Of a stretch of 64,000 nucleotides of DNA, positions 25,401 to 34,862 are shown one piece after another. The position numbers and the translations under genes were made by a program. The notes beneath the pieces are model-generated. The model had not been told where the DNA came from, did no database searches, and saw only the letters and a program-made list of their open reading frames with translations. The number at the start of each line of letters is the position of its first letter. Positions within the stretch are counted from its first letter, which is position 1. Source of the stretch: Microbacterium halimionae. Lineage in GTDB: Bacteria; Actinomycetota; Actinomycetes; Actinomycetales; Microbacteriaceae. The stretch is taken from positions 1,240,001 to 1,304,000 of the forward strand of contig NZ_JAAOZB010000001.1 in assembly GCF_011761265.1 (NCBI RefSeq), given 5' to 3'.

Positions 25401-26303
25401 ATGTCGATCTTCCTCAACAAGGACTCCAAGGTCATCGTCCAGGGCATCACCGGCGGCGAAGGCACCAAGCACACAGCTCTCATGCTGAAAGCCGGCACGC
25501 AGGTCGTCGGTGGCGTCAACGCCCGCAAGGCTGGCACTGCCGTTTCGCACACTGACAAAGACGGCAACGCCGTCGAGTTGCCAGTATTCGGCACGGTAGC
25601 CGAGGCCATGGAAAAGACCGGTGCTGACGTATCGATCGCTTTCGTGCCCGCAGCCTTCACGAAGGCCGCGATGGTCGAAGCCATTGACGCCGAGATTCCA
25701 CTCCTCGTCGTGATCACCGAGGGCGTACCCGTCGGCGACAGCGCCGAAGCGTGGGCTTACGCGCAGAGCAAGGGCAACACGACCCGAATCATCGGACCGA
25801 ACTGCCCCGGCATCATCACGCCGGATGAATCGCTCGTGGGCATCACCCCCGCGAACATCACCGGCAAAGGACCCATCGGTCTTGTGTCGAAGTCGGGAAC
25901 GCTGACCTACCAGATGATGTTCGAGCTGCGTGATCTCGGCTTCTCGACAGCGATCGGTATCGGTGGCGACCCCATTATCGGCACGACCCACATCGATGCG
26001 CTCGCGGCGTTCGAAGCTGACCCCGAGACCAAGGCGATCGTCATGATCGGTGAGATCGGTGGCGACGCTGAGGAGCGCGCGGCCGACTACATCAAGGCTC
26101 ATGTCACGAAGCCCGTCGTCGGTTACGTCGCAGGCTTCACGGCACCCGAGGGCAAGACCATGGGCCATGCTGGGGCCATCGTGTCGGGCTCCGCGGGTAC
26201 CGCTCAGGCCAAGAAAGAAGCCCTCGAGGCCGCGGGCGTCAAGGTCGGCAAGACGCCGAGCGAGACCGCAGCCCTCATGCGCGAGATCATCACGGCTCTC
26301 TAA
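25401..26303 (+). CDS. sucD: Succinyl-CoA synthetase alpha subunit
   Basis: A 300-residue CoA-binding and phosphohistidine subunit. It has the CoA-binding Rossmann motif [12 protein letters not shown] near the N-terminus, GPNCPG in the middle and the phosphorylated histidine in [12 protein letters not shown] (about His256). It forms the heterodimer or heterotetramer with SucC. The operon ends in a strong intrinsic terminator. Confidence 0.97.
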   Translation: MSIFLNKDSKVIVQGITGGEGTKHTALMLKAGTQVVGGVNARKAGTAVSHTDKDGNAVELPVFGTVAEAMEKTGADVSIAFVPAAFTKAAMVEAIDAEIPLLVVITEGVPVGDSAEAWAYAQSKGNTTRIIGPNCPGIITPDESLVGITPANITGKGPIGLVSKSGTLTYQMMFELRDLGFSTAIGIGGDPIIGTTHIDALAAFEADPETKAIVMIGEIGGDAEERAADYIKAHVTKPVVGYVAGFTAPEGKTMGHAGAIVSGSAGTAQAKKEALEAAGVKVGKTPSETAALMREIITAL

Positions 26304-26315
26304 AACGCTGTACCC

Positions 26316-26358
26316 GAGAGGGGCGGATGCCACGCGGCATCCGCCCCTCTCTCTTTTT
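26316..26358 (+). terminator. Intrinsic terminator after sucCD
   Basis: Perfect 16-bp stem (26316-26331 with 26336-26351), ACGC loop and a TCTTTTT tract. Its core GGGGCGGATGCC / GGCATCCGCCCC is identical to that of the icd terminator at 41293-41342. Confidence 0.95.
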
Positions 26359-26389
26359 CGCCCCGCGATACCGCCCTCTCCACCACTGC

Positions 26390-26457
26390 CGAGGGGTCGC
26401 AACACGCCGCAAAGGTGCCCGGAGCCGGGTTCCCACGCGGCGTGTTGCGACCCCTCG
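26390..26457. repeat. 21-bp perfect inverted repeat, not a classical terminator
   Basis: Arms 26390-26410 and 26437-26457 are perfectly complementary (core GGGGTCGCAACACGCCGC) around a 26-nt loop. No T-tract follows, and a complete terminator already stands 30 bp upstream. It may be a dispersed intergenic palindromic element. Confidence 0.75.
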
Positions 26458-26512
26458 CGGAGGGGTGGTGCGATGAGGGCCATGCGAGGGACAGCGGGTT
26501 TAGGCTGAAGGC

Positions 26513-26953
26513 ATGCCGCTGACAGGGGAATACAAGCCGAGTACGTCCGAGTGGGCCCGCACGCAGGCCGAGCAGTACGAAGCCTCGAACGGTACCGAAG
26601 CCAACGAACTACGTGGAGTGCCGATCATCGTGCTCACAAGCGTTGGCGCGAAGTCGGGCGGACTGCGCAAGACCGCTCTGATGCGCGTAGAGCACGAGGG
26701 AAAGTACCTCGTTGTCGCATCGAAGGGTGGCGCCCCTGAAGCTCCCGCCTGGTACTGGAACGTTGTGAAGAACGCCCACGTTGAGCTCCAAGACGGCGCC
26801 GTGACACGTGACTACATGGCTCGTGAACTTTCTGGCGAAGAGCGAGCACTCTGGTGGGAGCGTGCCGTCGCCGTATGGCCCGACTACAACGAGTACCAGA
26901 AGAAAACCGAGCGTGAGATCGCGATCTTTGTGCTGGAGCCTTTCGACTCCTGA
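26513..26953 (+). CDS. Nitroreductase family deazaflavin-dependent oxidoreductase (Ddn-like)
   Basis: A 146-residue split-barrel protein of the Ddn family, whose members use coenzyme F420H2 to reduce quinones and, in Mycobacterium tuberculosis, nitroimidazoles. Recognisable segments are [38 protein letters not shown], and [17 protein letters not shown]. No Shine-Dalgarno is seen; TAGGCT (26501-26506) lies 6 nt before ATG 26513, so the gene is probably leaderless. It is a single gene between sucD and the DUF6350 gene. F420 dependence is a family property and not proven here. Confidence 0.88.
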   Translation: MPLTGEYKPSTSEWARTQAEQYEASNGTEANELRGVPIIVLTSVGAKSGGLRKTALMRVEHEGKYLVVASKGGAPEAPAWYWNVVKNAHVELQDGAVTRDYMARELSGEERALWWERAVAVWPDYNEYQKKTEREIAIFVLEPFDS

Positions 26954-27030
26954 TTTGCCGTGAGCCGCACCGGCTTTTCGGTGCGGCGACCGGGTGCCGC
27001 TGTCTTCGGTAGGTAGGGTCGATCAGGCAT

Positions 27031-28503
27031 ATGTACCGCCTTCTTGTCGCCCTTCTCGCCGCCGTCGACGCCCTCGTCGCGGCGGCCGTTGGCATCACTG
27101 TCATCCTTGCTCCGCTTACCTTGCTCTGGGTCTTCGGTATCGGCGAACCCGACTGGGGATCACTCTGGCCAACGGCCGCGAACGTATGGCAACTCGGTCA
27201 TGCTGTGCCGCTGGCCGTTACTCTTCCGGCTGAATATCTGGCTGCAACGGGCATCTCCGCCGACGCTGCATCTTTCACCGTCAGCCTGGCGCCACTCGCA
27301 TTCGGCGCGTTCACGGCGATATTTGCCGCCCGATCGGGTCGTCGCGCTGCGCGAGCTGGCGCGTCGATCACCGGCGTGCTTGTCGGCACTGCTGCTTTCG
27401 CTGCGATCGCCGCGGGAATCGCGATCACCTCTGTGACGCCGACCATCAGTGCCGAGCTGTGGCCCGCGATCGGGTTTCCTGCGCTCTTCTATCTCGTGCC
27501 GTCGTTGTGCGGCGCTATCGTCGCCGGGTGGACCGACAACGACGCCGGAGTGATCGACAGGGTACGCGAGCGCGTCGAAGCACTTCCCGACATCTGGGCA
27601 CTTGTTCCCGGGCTCGTGGTGCGAGGCACGGCCATTGTCGTGATGGGTCTGGTTGGCCTCGGCGCCGCAGCTCTCGTCGTGGCTGTCATCGTGCGCGGCC
27701 CGCAAATGCTTTCGCTCTATCAAGCCGGAAATTTCGATGCAATCGGCGCCACTGTCTTCGCTCTCGGACAGTTGGCCTATCTTCCAACACTCGTGATTTG
27801 GGCTCTCGCATTCGTCGCGGGCCCGGGGTTTGCGGTCGGGACCGGCACGGCCGTGTCGCCCGCGGGTACGCAACTCGGCGCGGTGCCGGGTATTCCGGTG
27901 CTGGGTCTACTGCCGGAGCAAACGTCTTCGTGGCTGCTTCTCCTCGCGCTTCTGCCCGTGGCAGTTGGTGCGTTCGCGGGGTGGGTTGTGCGTTCACGGG
28001 TCGTCGCGGCAACACCGAAAGCCGGCGGCGAGCCCGTCGGACCAATGCTCGCGTTGACCGCGGCGATCACCGCGCTCTCGGCGTCGGTGGTAGCGCTGGG
28101 CGCGGTACTCGCATCCGGGGCATTCGGCCCGGGACGCCTGGCCGACATTGGCCCCGCTGCGGGGGCGATTGCCATCACCGTTGGTGTGGAAGTGGCGGTG
28201 GGGTGCGGCATCCTGTTGCTTTCGCCACGGCCGCGAGCGCGCACTCCATCGTTGCCCGAGACCGGCGGCAACGGCTGGACAGCGCGACCGTCGGAGGTTT
28301 CGCCATTCTGGCGCGACAACGTGCCGTTCGACGGCGCTACTTTTCGTGCGGACGACGCTCACACCGAGCTGGCACCTGAAGCAGAGCAGGATGCCTCGGG
28401 CCCGAAGCCGCCGGAGGACACGCCACCGTCTGAGCCCGGGTCGTCCGACGCCACCCCAACAGCAGACGCCGACGAGGCCAAGCCGCTGTCGCCGCTAGAC
28501 TAA
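27031..28503 (+). CDS. DUF6350 family membrane protein (PerM-like)
   Basis: A 490-residue multispanning membrane protein with about ten to twelve hydrophobic segments and a hydrophilic, Pro/Glu/Ser-rich C-terminal tail of roughly 90 residues. It occupies the place directly upstream of purN where actinobacteria carry a DUF6350 gene (perM, Rv0955, in M. tuberculosis), a protein linked to cell-division protein stability and divalent-cation stress. Assignment rests on gene order, size and topology rather than a catalytic motif. It ends 4 bp before purN. Confidence 0.8.
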   Translation: MYRLLVALLAAVDALVAAAVGITVILAPLTLLWVFGIGEPDWGSLWPTAANVWQLGHAVPLAVTLPAEYLAATGISADAASFTVSLAPLAFGAFTAIFAARSGRRAARAGASITGVLVGTAAFAAIAAGIAITSVTPTISAELWPAIGFPALFYLVPSLCGAIVAGWTDNDAGVIDRVRERVEALPDIWALVPGLVVRGTAIVVMGLVGLGAAALVVAVIVRGPQMLSLYQAGNFDAIGATVFALGQLAYLPTLVIWALAFVAGPGFAVGTGTAVSPAGTQLGAVPGIPVLGLLPEQTSSWLLLLALLPVAVGAFAGWVVRSRVVAATPKAGGEPVGPMLALTAAITALSASVVALGAVLASGAFGPGRLADIGPAAGAIAITVGVEVAVGCGILLLSPRPRARTPSLPETGGNGWTARPSEVSPFWRDNVPFDGATFRADDAHTELAPEAEQDASGPKPPEDTPPSEPGSSDATPTADADEAKPLSPLD

Positions 28504-28507
28504 CCGG

Positions 28508-29101
28508 GTGCTCAGAGTCGCGGTCCTTCTCTCCGGCGCCGGCTCCAACATGAGAGCCCTGCTGGAAGCGGCAGCACACCCCGATTTTCCTGCGCGCATC
28601 GTGGCGATTGGGGCTGACCGCGAAGCCGATGGTCTCGCTCATGCCGAAGAGTTCGGCATCCCGAGTTTTGTTGTTCCCTGGCGTGGCGTCGCGGAACGCG
28701 ATGCGTGGGGCGAGGAGCTCGCTGCGCAGCTCGACGTCTGGCAGCCAGAACTCGTCGTGCTGAGTGGTCTCATGCGCCTGCTTCCGGCGGGCGTGGTTGA
28801 CGCCTGGACGCCCCGCATCGTCAACACCCACCCGGCATATTTGCCTGAGTTCCCTGGTGCTCACGGTGTTCGCGACGCGCTGGAGGCTGGAGTTACCGAG
28901 ACCGGTGCCAGTGTGATCGTCGTCGACAGTGGTGTCGACAGTGGCCCGATCCTCGCGCAAGAGCGCGTTGTGATCGAGCCCGGTGATACCGAATACTCCC
29001 TGCACGAGCGCATCAAGCCCGTCGAAAGACGCCTCTTGATCGACATTGTGCGCCGCATCGCCACCGGCGAACTCGTACTTTCCGCGGCATCCGCTTCCTG
29101 A
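28508..29101 (+). CDS. purN: Phosphoribosylglycinamide formyltransferase
   Basis: A 197-residue GAR transformylase of purine synthesis, transferring a formyl group from 10-formyl-THF to GAR. It shows the N-terminal [15 protein letters not shown] phosphate loop, the catalytic [15 protein letters not shown] (Asn and His) and the Asp-containing [16 protein letters not shown]. It starts with GTG; there is no Shine-Dalgarno, but TAGACT (28496-28501) ends 6 nt before it, suggesting a leaderless transcript. purH follows after 20 bp. The 10-formyl-THF it uses comes from the FolD/GlyA one-carbon pathway, also encoded in this window. Confidence 0.96.
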   Translation: MLRVAVLLSGAGSNMRALLEAAAHPDFPARIVAIGADREADGLAHAEEFGIPSFVVPWRGVAERDAWGEELAAQLDVWQPELVVLSGLMRLLPAGVVDAWTPRIVNTHPAYLPEFPGAHGVRDALEAGVTETGASVIVVDSGVDSGPILAQERVVIEPGDTEYSLHERIKPVERRLLIDIVRRIATGELVLSAASAS

Positions 29102-29121
29102 TCCACCAACGGAGGAGACCC

Positions 29122-30729
29122 ATGGCAGGCCCCGCTCACGACCCGTCCCTGTACCGCGAACGTGACCTCGTGCCGGTGCGCCGCGCGCTTGTCTCGGTCA
29201 GCGACAAGACCGACCTCATTCCGCTTGCGAGCGCGCTTGCTGCCGCGGGCGTCGAGATTGTCTCCACAGGATCGACGGCGAGCACGATCCGCGACGCTGG
29301 TTTTTCGGTGACGGATGTCTCGTCGGTCACCGGCTTTCCGGAATCGCTCGACGGTCGCGTGAAGACGCTTCACCCCAGTGTCCACGCGGGTCTCCTCGCC
29401 GACCTCCGTCTCGAAGACCACGAACGCCAGCTCGGAGAGCTCGGTATCGAGCCGTTCGAGCTCGTTGTCGTCAACCTCTACCCGTTTGTTGAGACGGTCT
29501 CGTCGGGAGCCGTGGGCGACGATGTGGTGGAGCAGATCGACATCGGCGGACCGGCCATGGTTCGGGCATCTGCGAAGAACTTTGCCAACGTTGCAATTGT
29601 GGTGTCTCCCGCGTCATACCCCGCCATCATCGCTGCGGCAGGTAACGGCGGCACGACCCTCACTCAGCGCCGCGAACTTGCTGCACGCGCCTTCGACCAC
29701 ACGGCAGGCTACGACCGTGCCGTTGCCACCTGGTTTGCCGAAGGCACGATCGCGACCGACACCGAGCTGCCGACGCACCTGACGATTCGCGCCGAGCGTA
29801 TGGAGACGCTTCGCTACGGCGAAAATTCGCACCAGCGCGCCGCGATCTACACCCGCACAGGTGGCCACGGCATCGCCCAGGCCACGCAGCTGCAGGGCAA
29901 AGAGATGTCGTATAACAACTATGTTGACGCGGATGCCGCACTTCGTGCCGCATTCGACCTCATCAAGCCGGCGGTCGCCATCATCAAGCACGCGAACCCG
30001 TGTGGGATCGCAGTTGCCGCACCCAACGCGCTCGACCCGATAGCGAGCGCGCACCTCCGCGCGCACGAGTGCGACCCGGTGTCGGCCTTCGGCGGGGTGA
30101 TCGCCGCGAACCGTACCGTGACGTTGAAGATGGCTGAGAACCTCCGTGACATCTTTACGGAAGTGATCGTCGCTCCCGACTTCGAGCCAGAGGCGCTTGA
30201 AGTCTTCAAGCTGAAGAAGAATCTGCGCGTGCTGCAGTTGCCCACCGATTGGCGCCAAGAGCCGATGGACGTGCGCCTCGTCTCCGGTGGGCTTCTGCTG
30301 CAGGATGCCGACCGCTTCCCTGACGACATCGAGTCGGTCGCCAAAAACTGGGAGCTTGTTTCGGGTGAGCGCCCGGCCGAGGCCGAGATGACGAACTTGA
30401 TTTTCGCGTGGAAAACGTGCCGCGCAGTGAAGTCGAACGCCATCGTGCTCGCACAGGGCTCGGCCACAGTGGGCATCGGTATGGGGCAGGTCAACCGCGT
30501 TGATTCCTGCCGACTTGCTGTTGAGCGCGCAGGGGACCGCGCGAAAGGCTCGGTTGTGGCATCCGACGCGTTCTTCCCGTTTGCTGACGGCCCCCAGGTG
30601 CTCATTGACGCCGGAGTCTCCGCGATCATTCAGCCCGGCGGTTCGGTGCGCGACGCTGAGGTCATCGAAGCTGCCCGTGCCGCGGGCGTGACAATGTTCT
30701 TCACCGGCGAGCGTCACTTCTACCACTGA
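29122..30729 (+). CDS. purH: Bifunctional AICAR transformylase/IMP cyclohydrolase
   Basis: A 535-residue enzyme for the last two purine-synthesis steps. The N-terminal MGS-like IMP cyclohydrolase domain (about 1-160) carries [12 protein letters not shown] and [14 protein letters not shown]. The AICAR transformylase domain carries the catalytic Lys-His in [11 protein letters not shown] and ends with the standard [21 protein letters not shown] lies ahead of ATG 29122. It forms an operon with purN, and possibly with the DUF6350 gene. Confidence 0.97.
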   Translation: MAGPAHDPSLYRERDLVPVRRALVSVSDKTDLIPLASALAAAGVEIVSTGSTASTIRDAGFSVTDVSSVTGFPESLDGRVKTLHPSVHAGLLADLRLEDHERQLGELGIEPFELVVVNLYPFVETVSSGAVGDDVVEQIDIGGPAMVRASAKNFANVAIVVSPASYPAIIAAAGNGGTTLTQRRELAARAFDHTAGYDRAVATWFAEGTIATDTELPTHLTIRAERMETLRYGENSHQRAAIYTRTGGHGIAQATQLQGKEMSYNNYVDADAALRAAFDLIKPAVAIIKHANPCGIAVAAPNALDPIASAHLRAHECDPVSAFGGVIAANRTVTLKMAENLRDIFTEVIVAPDFEPEALEVFKLKKNLRVLQLPTDWRQEPMDVRLVSGGLLLQDADRFPDDIESVAKNWELVSGERPAEAEMTNLIFAWKTCRAVKSNAIVLAQGSATVGIGMGQVNRVDSCRLAVERAGDRAKGSVVASDAFFPFADGPQVLIDAGVSAIIQPGGSVRDAEVIEAARAAGVTMFFTGERHFYH

Positions 30730-30736
30730 TCGACTC

Positions 30737-30760
30737 CCGGCCCCGGCCCCGGCCCCGGCC
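30737..30760. repeat. Short tandem repeat (CCGGCC)4
   Basis: Four exact copies of CCGGCC immediately after the purH stop codon, in a 201-bp intergenic stretch that also holds a long palindrome and 14-nt tandem repeats. Confidence 0.85.
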
Positions 30761-30791
30761 CAGCTCCGCGGAGTCCCTTCCTCTCATTGCC

Positions 30792-30845
30792 CATGTCTCA
30801 CTTATTCAGCTTTTGGGGGCTCCAGAACTGAATAAGTGAGACATG
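30792..30845. repeat. 18-bp perfect inverted repeat, AT-richer than surroundings
   Basis: Arms CATGTCTCACTTATTCAG (30792-30809) and its exact complement (30828-30845) surround an 18-nt loop. There is no T-tract. It lies between the convergent purH (+) and disulfide oxidoreductase (-) genes and is markedly richer in A/T than its flanks. It may be a mobile palindromic element or an RNA structure. Confidence 0.8.
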
Positions 30846-30859
30846 CGTGGTGGGAGAGG

Positions 30860-30934
30860 GGCTACCTGGCGGCGGCTACCGGCCAGGGGCTACCTGCCAG
30901 CGGCTACTTGGCAGGCCGCCGGGGTGGGGGCTAC
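30860..30934. repeat. Imperfect 14-nt tandem repeats
   Basis: GGCTAC recurs at 30860, 30874, 30888 and 30902, exactly 14 nt apart, with a further copy at 30929. Units look like GGCTACCKGSCNGS. The array abuts the stop codon of the minus-strand oxidoreductase gene and overlaps its last residue codons slightly. Confidence 0.75.
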
Positions 30935-32355
30935 TGGGCGGGGCGGCCGTAGGCTTCGAGCCAGCGCAGCCACACTTCGCTCACCGTCGGGTACGACGGC
31001 ACAGCGTGCCACAGCCGCGCCAGGGGCACCTCGCCGACGATCGCAATGGTCGCCGAGTGCAGCAGCTCAGCAACCTCGGGGCCAACAAAGGTTGCGCCTA
31101 TGAGCACGCCGCGATCTTCATCGATGATCGCGCGCGAGAAGCCCTTGTAGTCGTCAGCAAACGTGCTCGAGCCCGCAATCCAGGCGAGGTCATAGTCAAT
31201 GACACGGATGCTGTAGCCAGCATCTCGCGCGGACTTCTCTGTAAGTCCAACCGACGCGACCTCGGGATCGGTGAAGGTGACCTGTGGCACGGATGCATGG
31301 TCGGCCGTTGCCACATGGGCACCCCACGGTGCATCGTCCACAGCGGAGCCTTGCGCACGAGCGGCGATGACATCGCCCGCGGCGCGCGCTTGATACTTGC
31401 CCTGGTGGGTGAGAAGCGCTCGGTGGTTCACGTCTCCCACGCCGTAGAGCCAGTTCGTGCCAGCGACGAGCAGCGTGTCGTCGACATTGAGCCAGCTGCC
31501 GGGTTCAAGGTCGATGCTCTCAAGCCCCAGGTCGGTCGTTCGAGGTGTGCGACCTGTCGCTACAAGCACTTCGTCTGCCGTGACAGAACTGCCGTCGCTG
31601 AGGTGCAGTACGGCGGCACCATCAACGCGCTCGGCACCTTCGGGGCTCACTCCCGTGTGAATCACGACGCCAGCGTTCCGGAGCGACTCCGTGACAAGCT
31701 CGCCGGCGAACGGCTCCATACCTGAGAGCATTCCGCCACGAATGATCATGGTGACCTTCGTGCCAAATTCGGAATATGCCGTTGCCATTTCGGCCGCGAC
31801 AACGCCGCCACCGACAATCGCCAGAGATTCGGGCACACGGCGGACCGACGTAGCATCCCGACTCGTCCAGGGCTTGATGTCGGCGAGGCCCGGCACGTCA
31901 GGAAGAAGCGCCGCTGAACCTGTCGACACGACCACTGCATGTCGCGCGATGAGGGGCGTAACGCTGCCGTCTTCGGTTGTCACCTCGACTCGGCGCTCGC
32001 CCGTGATGCGGCCCTGTCCGCGCACAAGGTCGATACCCGCCGATTGCAGCCACTCGACCTGCGAAGAGTCGTTCCACTCGTGGGTCATCGTGTCGCGGCG
32101 GCGCAGCACGCCCGCGATGTCGACCCCGCCGGTGACAGCCTGCTTCGCGCCGTCAACTGCGCGCGCGGCTCGAAGGGCGGCACCACTTCGAAGCAGCGCC
32201 TTGGAAGGCATGCACGCCCAGTAAGAGCACTCACCGCCGACGAGTTCGCTCTCTACGATCACGACCGATAAACCGCGCTGGTGCGCCCGGTCGGCAACAT
32301 TTTCGCCGACGGGGCCGGCGCCGATCACGATCAGGTCATACTCGCGTTCACTCAT
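30931..32355 (-). CDS. NAD(P)/FAD-dependent pyridine nucleotide-disulfide oxidoreductase (lipoamide dehydrogenase-like)
   Basis: A 474-residue flavoprotein. It has FAD motif IVIGAGPVGENVA at the N-terminus, a redox-active CX4C disulfide in GGECSYWACMPSK (Cys43/Cys48), the NAD(P) Rossmann motif AIVGGGVVAAEMA and the FAD-ribityl motif YGVGDVN. The C-terminal catalytic block reads SYPTVSE; lipoamide dehydrogenase and mercuric reductase relatives normally have a His-Pro-Thr-type sequence that supplies the base. So the disulfide is present but the His partner is changed. It is not the PDH/OGDH E3 subunit by motif or context. It is divergent from the Ada-AlkA gene. Confidence 0.85.
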   Translation of the reverse strand: MSEREYDLIVIGAGPVGENVADRAHQRGLSVVIVESELVGGECSYWACMPSKALLRSGAALRAARAVDGAKQAVTGGVDIAGVLRRRDTMTHEWNDSSQVEWLQSAGIDLVRGQGRITGERRVEVTTEDGSVTPLIARHAVVVSTGSAALLPDVPGLADIKPWTSRDATSVRRVPESLAIVGGGVVAAEMATAYSEFGTKVTMIIRGGMLSGMEPFAGELVTESLRNAGVVIHTGVSPEGAERVDGAAVLHLSDGSSVTADEVLVATGRTPRTTDLGLESIDLEPGSWLNVDDTLLVAGTNWLYGVGDVNHRALLTHQGKYQARAAGDVIAARAQGSAVDDAPWGAHVATADHASVPQVTFTDPEVASVGLTEKSARDAGYSIRVIDYDLAWIAGSSTFADDYKGFSRAIIDEDRGVLIGATFVGPEVAELLHSATIAIVGEVPLARLWHAVPSYPTVSEVWLRWLEAYGRPAQ

Positions 32356-32488
32356 GGGGGCAACGCTACCGCCGCTCGGGGCTCGGCTGAAGGGGGTTGC
32401 GTTCGACAAATGAAGAAGGGATGCCGGGGCTCATTGTGATGTCCGAAAACCGCGAGTGGTGGCATCCGTCTCATGCAAAGGTAGAGGT

Positions 32489-34048
32489 ATGACCGGCTCA
32501 TCGATACCCGTGGCGCAGACGTTTGATGAGCGCTACCGTGCGATCAGCGCACGCGATTCGCGGTTCGATGGGCAGTTTGTGACGGCGGTGCGGACGACCG
32601 GAATCTACTGTCGCCCCAGCTGCCCGGCACGCACGCCAAAGCCTACGAACGTTGACTTCTTCGCGACGAGTGCGGCAGCGCACGAGGCCGGTTTCCGTGC
32701 GTGCAAACGGTGCCTACCCGAAGCCGCGCCGGGGTCGCCCCTCTGGGATCTGCGCGGCGACGTCGCGAGTCGCGCGATGCGGTTCATCGCGGACGGCGTC
32801 GTGGAACGTGAAGGCGTCTCGGGGCTCGCGTCGCGGTTGGGATACTCGTCGCGACACCTTGTGCGCGTGCTTTCGACCGAGCTGGGCGCGGGCCCGCTGG
32901 CCCTGGCACGCGCACACCGGGCGCACACCGCACGGATGCTGTTGGTCGGCACCGAGATGCCGGTCGCAGATGTGGCATTCTCGGCCGGATTCTCAAGCGT
33001 CCGTCAGTTCAACGACACGGTCCGTGAAGTGTTTGGAATCACGCCCCTCGAGGTGCGCGCACACCGACGTTCACACCCGGGCACCAGCGCTCCGGGACGA
33101 ATTAGTCTCGCACTCCCATACCGTGCCCCCATCGACCTCGACGGTCTCTTCGCCTGGATGGCAGCTCGCGCCGTCGCAGGAGTAGAAGAAGCCACGCCAG
33201 ACTCGTTCGCCCGCACGCTGCGGTTGCCGCAGGGCACAGCGTGGTTCCGTCTTGAGCGCGTCGGCGACCGGCTTGGACTCGAAGCGCACCTCACCCACCT
33301 CGGTGACCTTTCGACTCTGGTTGCGCGAGTGCGGCGACTGTTCGACCTCGATGCCGATCCCATCGCGATCGACTCAACGCTTGGTGCGCACCCCGAACTT
33401 GCACCGTTCGTTGCAGTGACCCGCGGCATCCGGGTTCCGGGAGCCGTCGACCCACACGAAATGCTTGTGCGAGCGATGATTGGGCAGCAGATCAGCGTGC
33501 CAGCAGCGCGAACAGCGCTGACGCGACTCACAGAGGCGCTCGGCGAGGACGTTGCTGAAACGGCGGGACTTACGCGACTGTTTCCGACGATGGCGGCGAT
33601 CGCAGAGCACGGCAGCGAAGTGCTCCGCGGCCCAGGCGCTCGCATCCGGGCCATTGTGGGAGCCGCCCGAGCCGTTGTTGACGGTGAACTCGAGCTGTCG
33701 AGTGGTGACGAAAGCTCGGCACAGCGCGCAGCGCTTTTGGCTCTGCCGGGTATTGGCCCCTGGACCGCCGACTACGTGAGAATGCGCGTCACCGGCGACC
33801 CGGACATCTTCCTCCCCGGTGATGTCGCGGTGAGAACAGGTGCTGCGCGCGTCGGAATTCCCGCGGAGGCTGCGCCCCTCACCGCCTGGGCTACCCGCTT
33901 GGCGCCCTGGCGGAGCTACTTCACCGCTCATCTGTGGCGCGCCGTCGGCACTAACGCAGGCAATATCCCCGCTCAGCCCGCCGCTGCGCCCGAATCGAAG
34001 CAAGCTGCCTGCCTTAGTGCAGGGCCCAAGAAGGAGACCTCGAAATGA
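32489..34048 (+). CDS. Bifunctional Ada-type regulator / 3-methyladenine DNA glycosylase II (AlkA)
   Basis: A 519-residue fusion. Residues 1-80 are an Ada methyl-phosphotriester zinc domain ([11 protein letters not shown] with Cys41 and Cys45; [10 protein letters not shown] with Cys72 and Cys75). Residues 85-190 are an AraC-type DNA-binding domain. Residues 195-500 are AlkA, with the helix-hairpin-helix [18 protein letters not shown] and the catalytic-Asp region [11 protein letters not shown]. It senses methylated DNA and excises N-alkyl purines. ATG 32489 has AAAGG upstream. The ogt gene overlaps its stop as ATGA, so both repair activities are made together. Confidence 0.94.
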   Translation: MTGSSIPVAQTFDERYRAISARDSRFDGQFVTAVRTTGIYCRPSCPARTPKPTNVDFFATSAAAHEAGFRACKRCLPEAAPGSPLWDLRGDVASRAMRFIADGVVEREGVSGLASRLGYSSRHLVRVLSTELGAGPLALARAHRAHTARMLLVGTEMPVADVAFSAGFSSVRQFNDTVREVFGITPLEVRAHRRSHPGTSAPGRISLALPYRAPIDLDGLFAWMAARAVAGVEEATPDSFARTLRLPQGTAWFRLERVGDRLGLEAHLTHLGDLSTLVARVRRLFDLDADPIAIDSTLGAHPELAPFVAVTRGIRVPGAVDPHEMLVRAMIGQQISVPAARTALTRLTEALGEDVAETAGLTRLFPTMAAIAEHGSEVLRGPGARIRAIVGAARAVVDGELELSSGDESSAQRAALLALPGIGPWTADYVRMRVTGDPDIFLPGDVAVRTGAARVGIPAEAAPLTAWATRLAPWRSYFTAHLWRAVGTNAGNIPAQPAAAPESKQAACLSAGPKKETSK

Positions 34049-34569
34049 ACGAGCCCACCGTGCAGACTGAGCCCACCGCAGAGGCAACCGTGCAGGCCCT
34101 CGACACCCCCGACGGCGCATTCACGCTCATCGCCGACCCACAGGGCCGGGTTCTCGCGTCTGGGTGGAGCTCCGACGTCGCGACGGTGCTCGCACGCATC
34201 CCGCTGCGTGTTCGCCCGACCCGACTCATCGAGGGCGAAACGGATGCCGCAGCCGCAGTCCGCGCGTACTACGACGGAGACCTGCTCGCTATCGATACTG
34301 TGCCCGTGGCGCAGTACGGCACCGAGCTCCAACTGCGCGGGTGGAAGGCGCTCCGCACCATCCCACTCGGGGGCCCGCTGACGTACACCGGACTCGCGGC
34401 GGCGCTGGGGGAGCCACGCGCTGTGCGTGCCGCAGCGTCGATCTGCGCCCGCAATGCTCCGGCGCTCTTTGTGCCATGCCATCGGGTGTTGCGCACTGAC
34501 GGCAGCCTCGGCGGGTTCGCGTGGGGCCTCGACGTAAAGCGTGCGCTTTTGGAGCGCGAATCTCACTGA
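34045..34569 (+). CDS. ogt: Methylated-DNA--protein-cysteine S-methyltransferase (Ogt)
   Basis: A 174-residue O6-alkylguanine-DNA alkyltransferase. The acceptor cysteine is in [18 protein letters not shown], and the recognition helix region [20 protein letters not shown] is normal. It transfers the alkyl group irreversibly to itself. Its start overlaps the Ada-AlkA stop, giving a two-gene adaptive-response operon. The N-terminal 25 residues are Thr/Pro/Glu-rich and poorly conserved. Confidence 0.94.
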   Translation: MNEPTVQTEPTAEATVQALDTPDGAFTLIADPQGRVLASGWSSDVATVLARIPLRVRPTRLIEGETDAAAAVRAYYDGDLLAIDTVPVAQYGTELQLRGWKALRTIPLGGPLTYTGLAAALGEPRAVRAAASICARNAPALFVPCHRVLRTDGSLGGFAWGLDVKRALLERESH

Positions 34570-34673
34570 GTTCGAAACGCAGCTTGCGCTCAGTGAACTC
34601 CCAGGCATATTCTGAAGGGCTAGCCGGAGTTGACCCCGGCATCGTGCACGCTCATCACACCGAGGGGGAAGCC

Positions 34674-34760
34674 ATGTTTCAGGCGATTATCACCATGAAC
34701 CCGACGCTTCCCATCGCTTCCCAACGGCGTGCCGCGCCGGGCCGCACCCCTCAGGGTTAG
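34674..34760 (+). CDS. Putative 28-residue leader peptide upstream of ABC exporter
   Basis: A short open frame, MFQAIITMNPTLP..., with a strong GAGGGGGAAG ribosome-binding site 4-13 bases ahead of ATG 34674. A promoter fits upstream: TTGCGC (34584-34589), 18-bp spacer, TATTCT (34608-34613). Between the peptide and the exporter lies about 100 nt with competing GC-rich hairpins: CCGGC 34811-34815 pairs with GCCGG 34837-34841, and the same segment can form GCCG-GCTT-CGGC. Leader peptides of this kind control antibiotic-exporter genes in actinobacteria by ribosome-mediated attenuation. The function is inferred from layout only. Confidence 0.5.
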   Translation: MFQAIITMNPTLPIASQRRAAPGRTPQG

Positions 34761-34862
34761 CTGCTCTTCGTAGCCTCACGGCATCCGCCGCTTTCGCCGC
34801 AGCTTTAGCCCCGGCACCTTCTTCTCTGCGCTCCGCGCCGGCTTCGGCCGCCCTTTAGGACT

